Positions 24,203 to 32,746 are shown, counted from the stretch's first letter. The stretch: 64,000 nt of DNA from Xanthomonas euroxanthea (GCF_900476395.1 NZ_UIHB01000001.1:711385-775384); one strand, 5' to 3'. Numbers and translations: made by a program. Notes: generated from the sequence alone by a model not told the origin.

Positions 24203-26650
24203 ATGAAGACACGTACGTTACGCGACGCCATTTCCATCGCCCTGTTCGCCATGGCGAGCGGGGCGGCAGATGTGGTGGGGGCACAGGCGGCGACGGCGCA
24301 GGTGGCGACGGAAGCTCAGGCAGCGGCGCAGAAAACGCCGGCAGCCGTGGCACCGAACGCGGGCGAGCCGCCCGGGCCCGGCTCGCCGGGGCCTGCGATT
24401 GCGGCGGCACCGCCGGCGCAAACCGCCGCGACCGAGTTGGAGTCCATCGAAGTCACCGGCACGCGCATCAAGGGCGGTGCAGTTCCGTCGCCGGTGATTT
24501 CGATCAGCGCTGCGCGGATCCAGGAAGAGGATTTCAGCGATCTGGGCGAGGTGATCCGCAGCGTGCCGCAGAACTTCTCCGGTGGGCAGAACCCCGGCGT
24601 GCTGAGCGGCAATCTGGCCGGGGCCGGCAATGCGAACCAGAACATGACCGGTGGCGCGAGCCTCAACCTGCGCGGCCTGGGCGCCGATGCCACGCTCACC
24701 CTGCTCAATGGGCGCCGGCTTGCCTATGGCGGATTCACCCAGGCGGTGGACCTCAGCGCGATCCCGGTGGAGGCAGTGGAGCGGCTGGAGATCGTGGCCG
24801 ACGGTGCGTCGGCAATCTATGGGTCGGACGCGGTGGGTGGCGTGGGCAACGTGATCCTCAAGCGCGACTACGACGGAGTGAACGTCGGTACGCGCTTCGG
24901 GCGGGCAACGCAGGGCGGGCTCACCTCGCGGCAATACAGCGTCACCGCCGGCACCACCTGGCGCAGCGGTGGCGTGATTGCAACCTACCAGGACGTCTCG
25001 GCAGACCCCATCTACAGCCGTCAGCGCAGTTACACCACACAGCTGGTGGACCCGTCCACGCTGTATCCGGGCAGCGACCTGCGCAGCGGGCTGCTGAGTG
25101 CCTACCAGGCGCTGGGCGACAACGCCGAGCTGCGCCTGGATGCGTTACGCACTGAACGCGACCAGCTGCACTTTTACGCTGTCAGTGGCCGCAACAGCCG
25201 GGTCACGCCGACCACCACCAGCCTGCTGCTGTCGCCGAGCCTTGCGGTGTGGTTGCCCAACGACTGGACGCTGACGCTGGGCGCCACCGACGGCAACAGC
25301 AAGCACGATCAATACCGCCAGGAAACGGCGCTGGCCAGCGGGGCGGTGAGCGTGACCGACCTGTGCTACTGCAACGACAGCCGTAGTTACGAGCTGGGCG
25401 CCGAAGGGCCGCTGTTCGCATTGCCTGCAGGCGATGCGCGCCTTGCCGCCGGGGTGGGGTATCGCAGCAATACGTTCCGCAACGTCAACCACGTCAATGG
25501 CGAGGAGACGATCGACGGCAGCGAAAGCGCGCGCTTTGCCTATGCGGAGGTGAGCCTGCCAGTGGTGGACCCGGCGCAGGGCGTGCCCGGTGTGCAGCGA
25601 CTGACGCTGACCGCGGCGGTGCGCGGGGAGGACTACAGCAGCTTTGGCGGGGTGACAACGCCCAAGTTCGGTGTGCTGTATGCGCCTGGCAGCGATGTAA
25701 CGCTCAAGGCCTCGTGGGGCAAGTCGTTCAAGGCGCCGACGCTGTTCGAGCGCAACTACGCGCAGGAGGCGTGGCTGTTCCAGCCGGGCGCGTTCGGCGG
25801 GGTGGGCTTTCCCGCCGGGACGACGGTGCTGGTGGCCGATGGCGGCAACCAGGATCTGCAGCCGGAGCGCGCCATCACCCGTTCGGTCTCGCTGGCCTGG
25901 CACCCCGATGCGCTGGATGGCCTGGAGGCGGAGCTGACCTGGTTCGGGGTGGACTACAGCAACCGCGTGCTTCAGCCGATCGCCAATGCCAGCCAGGCCT
26001 TGCGCAATCCGATCTACGCGCCTTTCGTGGACCGTACGCCGACGCCGCAGGCGCAGGCCGATGTGATTGCGCTCGCCAGCCGGTTCTCCAACTTTGCCGG
26101 CGTCGCCTACGACCCGAGCCGGGTAGCGGCAATCATCTACACGCAATACGCCAACGTGGCGCAGCAGGACATCGAGGGTCTGGACCTGAGCGGTAGCTAC
26201 CAGGTGGCGTTGGCGCGCGGCACGCTGACCTTGCGCGGGGCGGCGAGCTGGCTGGACAGCACGCAGCAGACGTTGCCCGCGCAACCGGCGTTCGATCTGG
26301 CCGGCACGCTGTTCAACCCACCCAGGCTGAGCAGCCGCGTGGGTGCGGTATGGAAGCAGGGCGGGCTCACTGCCTCGCTGTTCGGCAACTACCGCGGCGC
26401 GGTGCGCAACCGCGCCGATGGGGTGGAGTCGGCATCGTTCACCACATTCGATATGGCGTTGCGCTACGCCACCGGCGCACGCCGCGATGCATGGGCGGGG
26501 CTGGAGTTCGGGGTATCGGTGGACAACGCCTTCGATCGCAATCCGCCGTTGTACCGGGTGACCTCGCCGCTGTACGTGGCCCCGTACGACTCCACCAACT
26601 ATTCGGCGATCGGCCGCTTCGTGAGCGTGTCGGTGTCCAAGCGCTGGTGA
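24203..26650 (+). CDS. TonB-dependent outer-membrane receptor of the lasso-peptide locus
   Basis: An 815-residue protein: signal peptide (residues 1-30), an Ala/Pro-rich linker, then a TonB-box-like LESIEVTGTRI, the plug domain (ISISAARIQEEDFSDLGEVI..., NLRGLGADATLTLLNGRRLAYG, AVERLEIVADGASAIYGSDAVGG) and a beta barrel ending in SVSKRW with a C-terminal aromatic. It lacks the extra amino-terminal signalling domain that FecA-type receptors carry, judged by the short stretch before the plug. The next gene is the isopeptidase, so the likely cargo is the lasso peptide made by the opposite-strand genes. Confidence 0.9.
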   Translation: MKTRTLRDAISIALFAMASGAADVVGAQAATAQVATEAQAAAQKTPAAVAPNAGEPPGPGSPGPAIAAAPPAQTAATELESIEVTGTRIKGGAVPSPVISISAARIQEEDFSDLGEVIRSVPQNFSGGQNPGVLSGNLAGAGNANQNMTGGASLNLRGLGADATLTLLNGRRLAYGGFTQAVDLSAIPVEAVERLEIVADGASAIYGSDAVGGVGNVILKRDYDGVNVGTRFGRATQGGLTSRQYSVTAGTTWRSGGVIATYQDVSADPIYSRQRSYTTQLVDPSTLYPGSDLRSGLLSAYQALGDNAELRLDALRTERDQLHFYAVSGRNSRVTPTTTSLLLSPSLAVWLPNDWTLTLGATDGNSKHDQYRQETALASGAVSVTDLCYCNDSRSYELGAEGPLFALPAGDARLAAGVGYRSNTFRNVNHVNGEETIDGSESARFAYAEVSLPVVDPAQGVPGVQRLTLTAAVRGEDYSSFGGVTTPKFGVLYAPGSDVTLKASWGKSFKAPTLFERNYAQEAWLFQPGAFGGVGFPAGTTVLVADGGNQDLQPERAITRSVSLAWHPDALDGLEAELTWFGVDYSNRVLQPIANASQALRNPIYAPFVDRTPTPQAQADVIALASRFSNFAGVAYDPSRVAAIIYTQYANVAQQDIEGLDLSGSYQVALARGTLTLRGAASWLDSTQQTLPAQPAFDLAGTLFNPPRLSSRVGAVWKQGGLTASLFGNYRGAVRNRADGVESASFTTFDMALRYATGARRDAWAGLEFGVSVDNAFDRNPPLYRVTSPLYVAPYDSTNYSAIGRFVSVSVSKRW

Positions 26651-26718
26651 TGCGTCGGCTGCCTGCTGCAGCCGAGGTACAGGCATGGCTCTTGAGCGTT
26701 GTTGAGAGGAGTGTGTGC

Positions 26719-28800
26719 GTGAGGAATCACAAACCATGGCGCCTGCTGCTTGCAGGCGTGCTGATGACGGCAGGTGCGTGCGTGTGCAACGCCCAAACGG
26801 TATCGCCCCAGCGCTTGCTGGAGGTGGTGGATATCGGCAGCCCCACGCTGTCGCCGGATGGCCGCAGTGTGGCCTTTCGCACCGAGCAGGCAGCGGTGCA
26901 ACGCAACACCTACGACAGCGTCTGGTATGTGCAGGGCCTGCAGGACGCTGCACCCAGACGCGTTGCCGATGGCGGCGTGCCGTTGCGCGATTCGGCTGGC
27001 GGGTCCTTGCCTGCAAAGGTGCTGTGGTCGCCGGATGGCCGTTGGCTGTACTACCGCGCGTTGATCGATGGCGTCATCGCGGTGTGGCGCGCGGCGGCGG
27101 ACGGTTCCGGCGCGGAGCCGGTGACGCACGATGCGGCGGATGTGCAGGAGTTCGCGCTGGCTGCGGACGGGCGCGTTCTGCGTTACCGCATCGGTGCGAC
27201 ACGCGAGCAGGTGCTGTCGGCAGAGCAGGACGAGTATGCGCAGGGCATCCGGATCGACGAGACGGTGCCGCTCGGGCAGGGCCTGTTCCGTTCGGGCAAT
27301 GTCGACGGGCGCCTGGCCACGCAGCGCTTCGGCTCGGTGTGGTTCGATCGTACCGGGCTGTTGGCCGGGGTGCCGGCGCGGTGGATGGCACTGGATCTGG
27401 CGACTGGGGCCACACAGGTGCTCGCCGATGCGCAGCGACCTGACGCAGAGCCCGACGTCAGCGCGCTGCGCGGCCTGGTCGGCGATGTGTGGAAATCTGC
27501 GCGCGCGCCACAAGGCGGTGCGGTAGCGGTGTTGTCGCGCGTGGGTGACGGCAGTGGGCAGCTGTCCCGGCCGGACGTGGCGCTGTCAGTCTTGCCCGGT
27601 GCACATGCGCGCAAGGCCGTGCGCTGTACGGCGGCGGCCTGCGTGGGCAAGGCGATCAGTGGCGTCCAGTGGCGCCCCGGGAGCACGGAGGTGTTGTTCA
27701 CCATCACCGATCCTGCCTTGGGGCTTGCGCAATCCATCCACCGCTGGGATCCGGCCAGCGGGCAGGTGCAGCTGGTGGTGCAGGGCGGCGGGTTGATCAA
27801 CGGTGGGCGCGATCCATCGGCACACTGTGGCGCATCGGCCACGGCACTGGTCTGTGTGACGGCCGATGCCGACCGCCCGCCACGTCTGGAACGCATCGTG
27901 CTGGACGGCGGCACGCGCGGCGTCCTGTTCGACCCCAATGCGGCGTTGGCGGTGGACATGGCAAACGCGACGCCCGCGCGCCTGTTGCAGTGGACCGATA
28001 CCCGCGGACGGCACTACAGCGGGCAGTTCTTTGCGGCACGCGGCCACGGCGACGGCCAGGTGCCGTTGTTCGTCACCTACTACAGCTGCCCCGGCTTCGT
28101 GCGCGGTGGCGTGGGCGATGAGTGGCCGCTGGCCGCGTTGGCGCAGGTTGGCATCGCAGCGCTGTGCATCAATCAATTGCCCGGCTACACCCTGGATGCG
28201 GTGGAACGCCACGGCGAAGGACTGGCGGCGGTGGAAAGCGCGGTGGCCTTGCTGTCGTCGCAGGCGGGCATCGATCGCACGCGGGTGGGCATGGGCGGGC
28301 TGAGCTTCGGCGGTGCGGTGACCCTGTGGACGGCGACCGAATCGAACCTGCTGGCTGCCGCTTCGGTGGCCAACCCGGTGGTGTCGCCGTCGTACTACCT
28401 GTTCGGCAGCATGAAGGGCGAGCCCTTCCTCAAGGGGCTGCGCGAGATGTGGGGCCTGGGTGCACCGGAGCAGACACCCGAGCGATGGAAGGCGCTGTCG
28501 CCGGCGTTCAAGCTGGAGCGGATTCGCGCGCCCATCCTGTTCCAGCATTCCGAGCAGGAGTATCTGTACGCGCTGGACTACCTGATTCCCCTACTGCGTG
28601 CGCAACGCGCCGAGTTGTACGTGTTTGCAAACGAGCCGCATCAGAAGTTCCAGCCGCAGCACAAGTTGGCCGTGTATGCGCGCAACGTCGACTGGTTCCG
28701 CTTCTGGTTGCAGGACTACCAGGACGCTGCACCGGAAAAGGCCGCCCAGTACGCGCGCTGGCGTGCAATCAAGGCGGCACTGCCGGCGCGTGGCAACTAG
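26719..28800 (+). CDS. Lasso peptide isopeptidase (Atxe2-like S9 peptidase)
   Basis: A 693-residue protein with signal peptide, a beta-propeller region (LSPDGRSVAFRTEQAAVQRNT, WSPDGRWLYYRA) and an alpha/beta-hydrolase domain with nucleophile GGLSFGG (Ser529), a candidate Asp/Glu in QHSEQEYLYAL and His in NEPHQKF. It fits the prolyl-oligopeptidase family members that hydrolyse the isopeptide bond of the matching lasso peptide. The start is a GTG after GAGAGGAG; an ATG overlapping the receptor stop (TGATG, 26650) is an alternative. It sits behind the receptor gene and convergent to the lasso C gene, as in other isopeptidase-type clusters. Confidence 0.9.
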   Translation: MRNHKPWRLLLAGVLMTAGACVCNAQTVSPQRLLEVVDIGSPTLSPDGRSVAFRTEQAAVQRNTYDSVWYVQGLQDAAPRRVADGGVPLRDSAGGSLPAKVLWSPDGRWLYYRALIDGVIAVWRAAADGSGAEPVTHDAADVQEFALAADGRVLRYRIGATREQVLSAEQDEYAQGIRIDETVPLGQGLFRSGNVDGRLATQRFGSVWFDRTGLLAGVPARWMALDLATGATQVLADAQRPDAEPDVSALRGLVGDVWKSARAPQGGAVAVLSRVGDGSGQLSRPDVALSVLPGAHARKAVRCTAAACVGKAISGVQWRPGSTEVLFTITDPALGLAQSIHRWDPASGQVQLVVQGGGLINGGRDPSAHCGASATALVCVTADADRPPRLERIVLDGGTRGVLFDPNAALAVDMANATPARLLQWTDTRGRHYSGQFFAARGHGDGQVPLFVTYYSCPGFVRGGVGDEWPLAALAQVGIAALCINQLPGYTLDAVERHGEGLAAVESAVALLSSQAGIDRTRVGMGGLSFGGAVTLWTATESNLLAAASVANPVVSPSYYLFGSMKGEPFLKGLREMWGLGAPEQTPERWKALSPAFKLERIRAPILFQHSEQEYLYALDYLIPLLRAQRAELYVFANEPHQKFQPQHKLAVYARNVDWFRFWLQDYQDAAPEKAAQYARWRAIKAALPARGN

Positions 28801-28870
28801 CGTGCGTGGTGCGGCTGACACGTGGCACGTTGGCATGCGGGCGACACGCATCTATGCAGCGCAGGCAATG

Positions 28871-30604
28871 TCAGCGCTGATGACGGACCCAGTTCTCGAC
28901 CGCACACAGGTCGAAGATGCGCATGACGCTGTGGTCGCCGTCGGCCACTGTGTGGTCGAAATGGTGGCGCAGGGCATCGGCGTCCAGCAGCCCCTGGCCT
29001 GCAAGCCGACCCTGCAGCAGATAATCGCGGATCTGCTGCCTGCCCCGACGATAGACCGCGCCGGAGTAGTTCATGAAGGTGCCTTTGCTGCGGCGGTGCA
29101 GGATCTGTGCAGGCAGCACATCCGCAAACGCATCGCGTGCCACGGCGCGATTGCGGCCGCCAGCGATCCACATCCAGCTCGGCACTGTCAGGCAGGCTTC
29201 CACCACCGGTTGCGACAGCAGCGGCATGCGCAGGTGCCACGACGCACTGCGCGCCAGTCCATCGCGGAACACCTGGGTGCCGGCAAGATCAAAGATACGT
29301 TCGCGGTCGCCGGGCAGGCTGTCGGGTGGGGCATCGAACCAGGGATGCGATTGCAATGGAACCGCAGCCTGCGTGCCTGGCAGGAACGATCGCTCCGGCG
29401 TGCGCGGCGGTCCGGCCTTGGCGCGGAGTTTCCTGATCGTCAACCTGCCTGCTTTCCAGAGCGTGCACTGGTGCAGTTCGGCAAGCGCATGGACTGCGCT
29501 GACGCCGGCGCGCAGGCCGCCTGCACGGAAGGCATCTGCGGCGGGTGCGGCGGTTCTGGTGTTGCAGAACACGGTGTCGCCACCGCCGCCGGAAAAGAAA
29601 CTGGTGATGGCCAGCTGCGTGCCGATCGCTTCTTTCAGCGCATTGGAGGCATGCTGCAGAAACCAGGTACTGGGCGCGACCGCGTGTGCCGGCGGTGCGA
29701 AATCGACCGGTGCAGCGTCAAACCCCAGCGTGCGCACGATCAGCTCAGTGCCCAACAGATCGCTCATCTGCCGGGCATAGTGCCGCTCGTCGGCGCCAGG
29801 CACCGGCGTGACCAGATTGCAGCACGCCACGCGCGCGGTGGTGTCTTTCAGGCACGCGGCGAGGATGGAAGAGTCCAGGCCGCCAGAGAGTTCCAGCAGC
29901 ACGGACGCATCGGTCCGCGCCCAACAGGTGACGCTGGAGGCCACCGCCTGACGCACCTGCGCCTGTGCGTCGAGTGGGTCGTGCCGGCGCCGAGAGGCAG
30001 CGACGAAATCCCAGGGGTTCCAGACGTGTTCGACACTGCTGCGGTTGGGCTGCAGACATAGCTGGCTGCCCGGCAGCAATTCGCGTACGCCGACAAGCCC
30101 TGTGCGCTCGGTCTTGAGGTGTGGGTAGTGCAGATGATGGGCGATGGCGTCCCAGTCGATCTCACGCGTGTACACACCCGCATGCGTGGCGATCGAGATA
30201 TCTGAAGTGATGAAGCCATGCTGTAGCGCGTAAACGCATGCCACGCCGCCGGAAGGCTCGCGCATGACGGTGATGGCGCTCGGGTCCGCGTGCGGTGCAT
30301 GCAACAGCAGGTACTCGCCCCAGTGCGTCTCGATCAGGTGCCGCGTCCGCTGTGCTGCGGACAACGCATGCAGCGATGCGCCGTCCAGCAAGGGGGCATT
30401 GTTGCGCTGCGAAAAGACATGGCCGATCAGTGCGCCGCCACCAGGCAGGTCGAGCACGGGCGTGTCGTCTGATGCATACAGGTCGATGTGCCCAGCGCGT
30501 TGCCGTAGCTGTAACCCGATCTGTCGCAACGACGCATCGGCAGCGGCGCGGTCGCCATCGCGGTGTGCCTGCGCATGGTTGAACAAGGCGATGTAGCGGT
30601 ACAT
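28871..30604 (-). CDS. Lasso peptide cyclase (C protein, asparagine-synthase-like)
   Basis: A 577-residue protein. The amino part is a glutamine-amidotransferase-like domain lacking the catalytic Cys2 (it starts MYRYIALFNH). The synthetase domain has the ATP pyrophosphatase motif ELSGGLDSSILAA near residue 240. This is lasso macrolactam synthetase (C/B1 naming varies), which adenylates the ring acid side chain (here Glu7) and closes it onto the amino end of the core. It overlaps the B gene by four bases (ATGA). Codirectional with B and the precursors, and convergent with the isopeptidase gene. Confidence 0.93.
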   Translation of the reverse strand: MYRYIALFNHAQAHRDGDRAAADASLRQIGLQLRQRAGHIDLYASDDTPVLDLPGGGALIGHVFSQRNNAPLLDGASLHALSAAQRTRHLIETHWGEYLLLHAPHADPSAITVMREPSGGVACVYALQHGFITSDISIATHAGVYTREIDWDAIAHHLHYPHLKTERTGLVGVRELLPGSQLCLQPNRSSVEHVWNPWDFVAASRRRHDPLDAQAQVRQAVASSVTCWARTDASVLLELSGGLDSSILAACLKDTTARVACCNLVTPVPGADERHYARQMSDLLGTELIVRTLGFDAAPVDFAPPAHAVAPSTWFLQHASNALKEAIGTQLAITSFFSGGGGDTVFCNTRTAAPAADAFRAGGLRAGVSAVHALAELHQCTLWKAGRLTIRKLRAKAGPPRTPERSFLPGTQAAVPLQSHPWFDAPPDSLPGDRERIFDLAGTQVFRDGLARSASWHLRMPLLSQPVVEACLTVPSWMWIAGGRNRAVARDAFADVLPAQILHRRSKGTFMNYSGAVYRRGRQQIRDYLLQGRLAGQGLLDADALRHHFDHTVADGDHSVMRIFDLCAVENWVRHQR

Positions 30605-31278
30605 CACACCACCCGGATGGGGGTATGCGCGTGGACGTTGCCGACCGTGTCGTTCAGGACGAGATCGCCTGTCTGGACCCAGCAATGGGCCGAAAACGGA
30701 TCGAGTGCGACGCCGAAGACAACCTGGGCGTCGAGCTGGCGCCGACGCAGGAATCTTGCCAGTGCGACTGAATCGAGCAGGCAGCGCATCTCGACCGGCA
30801 CCCACACTCGTGCGCGCCGGAAGACGGATGCCGCATCGGTGAGCCGTTGCTCGAGTTCGGCGAGCGGGCGTTGCTGCATCCCCCGACGCTGTGCTCCAGC
30901 GGAGAGGCTGCCAAGGACCCTGCCAAGCGGGTTGCGCTTCAATGCCAGGCGCGTGGACAGCACAAGTGCCAGCACTTCGAGTTTTTCAAGCAGCTGTGGT
31001 CGTCGCGCCGGCACGGGCATTTCCATCGCGCTACGCGCAACAGGTATGACGGAAGGCTGCGGGCCTACGGTCGCTTGCGACCGTTCCACCAGCAGTCCCC
31101 GTTCGACAAGGTCGTTGATCTCCAGGTCTGACACCGGGTCTTGCGCCAGATAGGTGAGCAGGGAGTGCTCCAGTGCCTCGGGCAGACGGAAGTAGCGGTC
31201 GTTACCGACATCCAGGAACACCAGGCGCTCGCCAATGCGGCAGAACGCTAGGTCGTCGCGCAATGTGTAGCGTTGCAT
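30604..31278 (-). CDS. Fused RRE-protease for lasso precursor processing (B protein)
   Basis: A 224-residue protein. Residues 1-80 resemble a PqqD-like RiPP recognition element (LRDDLAFCRIGERLVFLDVG), which binds the leader. Residues 110-224 form the transglutaminase-like cysteine protease: Cys in RCLLDSVAL, His in SAHCWVQ and Asp in LVLND fit the Cys-His-Asp triad. It removes the leader before cyclisation. The ATG at 31278 follows AAGGACAGCGCC. Single-chain fusions of the two parts are usual in proteobacterial clusters. The start follows a hairpin that separates it from A1. Confidence 0.92.
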   Translation of the reverse strand: MQRYTLRDDLAFCRIGERLVFLDVGNDRYFRLPEALEHSLLTYLAQDPVSDLEINDLVERGLLVERSQATVGPQPSVIPVARSAMEMPVPARRPQLLEKLEVLALVLSTRLALKRNPLGRVLGSLSAGAQRRGMQQRPLAELEQRLTDAASVFRRARVWVPVEMRCLLDSVALARFLRRRQLDAQVVFGVALDPFSAHCWVQTGDLVLNDTVGNVHAHTPIRVV

Positions 31279-31299
31279 GGCGCTGTCCTTGAGAGAGAA

Positions 31300-31324
31300 G
31301 GGGCGCACCGTTGCAGTGCGCCCC
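31300..31324 (-). promoter_or_regulatory. Hairpin between the precursor genes and B
   Basis: GGGGCGCAC and GTGCGCCCC pair as a perfect 9-base stem around CGTTGCA, in the gap between the A1 stop and the B ribosome site, followed on the minus strand by a CT-rich tract. It may be a partial terminator or RNA stabiliser that lets the precursor genes be expressed above the enzymes, as often seen in RiPP operons. The effect is inferred. Confidence 0.6.
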
Positions 31325-31388
31325 GTGGCCTGGGAAGTTGCCCGCCGGCATGTACGGCCGAGTGGCGACTGCCGCGCGTTGGCAGTGC

Positions 31389-31535
31389 CTAGTCTTGGCT
31401 GATGCCCAGCGTGGTGATGCCGCCCATTTCTTCGCCTGCCAATGGCCCGCCTTGTGTGTCCAGGCTTGCGATGCCAAGCACGATGAGATCCTGGCCAGAC
31501 GTCGTGGTATGCGCGTCGTTGTTGCTGGTATCCAT
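31389..31535 (-). CDS. Lasso peptide precursor A1 (xanthomonin-like)
   Basis: A 48-residue precursor. The leader has 28 residues and ends in GIASLDTQ, with the conserved Thr at -2. The core starts GGPLAGEEMGGITTLG and ends ISQD. Gly1 to Glu7 predicts a seven-residue macrolactam ring, as in the xanthomonins; the neighbouring precursor has the same ring. ATG follows AGGAGTAGAGACC. The mature length may be shorter than 20 residues, because xanthomonin tails are trimmed. It is the second of two precursor genes, followed by a hairpin and the B gene. Confidence 0.92.
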   Translation of the reverse strand: MDTSNNDAHTTTSGQDLIVLGIASLDTQGGPLAGEEMGGITTLGISQD

Positions 31536-31556
31536 GGTCTCTACTCCTGGTGGAAG

Positions 31557-31578
31557 AGGCGTGCGCTCAGGCACGCCT
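31557..31578 (-). promoter_or_regulatory. Hairpin between the two precursor genes
   Basis: AGGCGTGC and GCACGCCT form a perfect 8-base stem around a six-base loop, in the 48-base gap between A2 and A1. It could stabilise the processed A2 transcript end. No T-run follows, so a full terminator is less likely. Confidence 0.5.
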
Positions 31579-31583
31579 CGGGT

Positions 31584-31724
31584 TCACTCTTCGGAAATGC
31601 CAGGCACATTGAAACCGCCGATTTCTTCGCCAGCGAGCGGGCCGCCCTTGGTGTCGGTGCTGGCAATGCCAAGCACCGTGATCTCGCTGGATGCATCGCT
31701 GTGGGTGGTGTCATTGATGTTCAT
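31584..31724 (-). CDS. Lasso peptide precursor A2 (xanthomonin-like)
   Basis: A 46-residue precursor: 26-residue leader ending GIASTDTK (Thr at -2) and a core starting GGPLAGEEIGGFNVPG, ending ISEE. The predicted ring is Gly1-Glu7, seven residues, which is the smallest known lasso ring and characteristic of xanthomonins. ATG follows AGGAGACAGCG. It is the promoter-proximal gene of the minus-strand A2-A1-B-C operon. The ring (GGPLAGE) is the same as in A1; only the loop and tail differ. Confidence 0.93.
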   Translation of the reverse strand: MNINDTTHSDASSEITVLGIASTDTKGGPLAGEEIGGFNVPGISEE

Positions 31725-31830
31725 CGCTGTCTCCTGGTTGTGCCATGGGGATCCATGACGCAGACACGTTAGAGAACGTGTGTATTGATTTTCAAATGAT
31801 TAAGTCGTAACACCGTCATGATTAAATGCA
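31725..31830 (-). promoter_or_regulatory. Upstream region of the lasso operon with direct repeats
   Basis: A/T-rich region upstream of A2. Two copies of ATGATTAA (31796-31803 and 31818-31825) are 22 bases apart, two helical turns. On the minus strand TTGAAA with a weak TAACGT hexamer 18 bases further could be a promoter. ACGTT-CTCT-AACGT is a small inverted repeat. The GntR regulator gene is just beyond, so these may be its sites. All of this is inference. Confidence 0.35.
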
Positions 31831-31975
31831 CTGTGTGACCGCCATCGAAGATGACCGTGCAAGCCTGGCCAGTGGTGTCGCATCGCGCCATTCATGCCAC
31901 ATCAGGCGCACGCTGCCGGCGGTGCGCCAGCACAGAATGTGGATCTTGCGAGGCGTAGCGCTGGCGACAGTCAGT

Positions 31976-32245
31976 GCCGCGCTGTCAAACCTGACGGCCG
32001 CGCTCATGCATGATCGCCACGATGCGCGGCACGGCCTGGATGCGACGCGCATGTAGGCATGCAGCGCAGCACTTAGCGCCGCAGGGTCACGCTGCACTGG
32101 CAGCAGCGTGGCCGCGCTGTCAAACCTGACGGCTGCGCTCATGCATGATCGCCACGATGCGCGGCACGGCCTGGATGCGGCGTACGTGATAGGCATGCAA
32201 CGCTGTTTGCAGCGCCGCAAGGTCGCGCTGCTGCCAGTGCAGCGT
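31976..32245. repeat. Tandem 135-base duplication covering the 3' end of the GntR gene
   Basis: Unit 1 (31976-32110) and unit 2 (32111-32245) both begin GCCGCGCTGTCAAACCTGACGG and continue closely alike for about 130 bases (GCTCATGCATGATCGCCACGATG...). Unit 2 contains the last 42 codons or so of the GntR gene; unit 1 is a diverged copy beyond its stop. Confidence 0.85.
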
Positions 32246-32746
32246 GAGCTCTGCCAGTTCTTCTTCAAGCCCGTCGAGCAGGCCGTGTTTGGCACGTCGC
32301 ACTGGGGCCAACCTGTCATTGGTCTGCCTGACCGCGTGGTGCAGCGACCAGTGCGCGGTGGCACGGGCGATGGCGTCGAAGAGCTTCCAGGTCTGCTTGA
32401 CCACGTCTGTCGCTGCACTGGTGGATTCCGGCTCGCCAGTGGCATGCGGCACCAATGCAACGCCCATATCGCAGGCCATCCGCAACAGGCGCTCCATCCA
32501 GTCGTACAGATCCCGCAACGCGACCTCGGTGAGCAGCGGCACCTGAAAGCCATAGCGTGCGTGATCGATGAGCAGGCCTTCGCCGACCAGGCGATACAGC
32601 GCAAAGCGAACTGGCGTGGAGCTGATCTTCAACTCGGTGGCCAGCTTTGCCGGGTCGATGCGCTGACCGGGCGGATACCGCCCGGACTGCAGTGCGCGCC
32701 TGACCTGCGCATAGGCAACTGCACGTTTGGAGTGGATTTCACTCAT
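32120..32746 (-). CDS. GntR-family transcriptional regulator (FadR/FCD type)
   Basis: A 208-residue protein. Residues 1-65 form a winged helix (YAQVRRALQSGRYPPGQRID, then LATELKISSTPVRFALYRL). The rest is an all-helical FCD-like ligand domain. Its ATG follows GAGTTCGTC (a weak site). It is transcribed in the same direction as, and lies upstream of, the lasso A2-A1-B-C genes, so it is the most likely local regulator of them. Ligand unknown. Its 3' end was partly duplicated (see repeat). Confidence 0.85.
   Translation of the reverse strand: MSEIHSKRAVAYAQVRRALQSGRYPPGQRIDPAKLATELKISSTPVRFALYRLVGEGLLIDHARYGFQVPLLTEVALRDLYDWMERLLRMACDMGVALVPHATGEPESTSAATDVVKQTWKLFDAIARATAHWSLHHAVRQTNDRLAPVRRAKHGLLDGLEEELAELTLHWQQRDLAALQTALHAYHVRRIQAVPRIVAIMHERSRQV

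Noticed and set aside
28797..28870. Possible terminator between the isopeptidase and cyclase genes
   Set aside because: I looked for a stem with a T-run in the convergent gap and did not find one strong enough to list.
31822..32604. Minus-strand open frame through the GntR gene
   Set aside because: It is out of frame with the winged-helix sequence and is partly explained by the tandem repeat; it repeats the same Arg/Ser-rich stretch twice.
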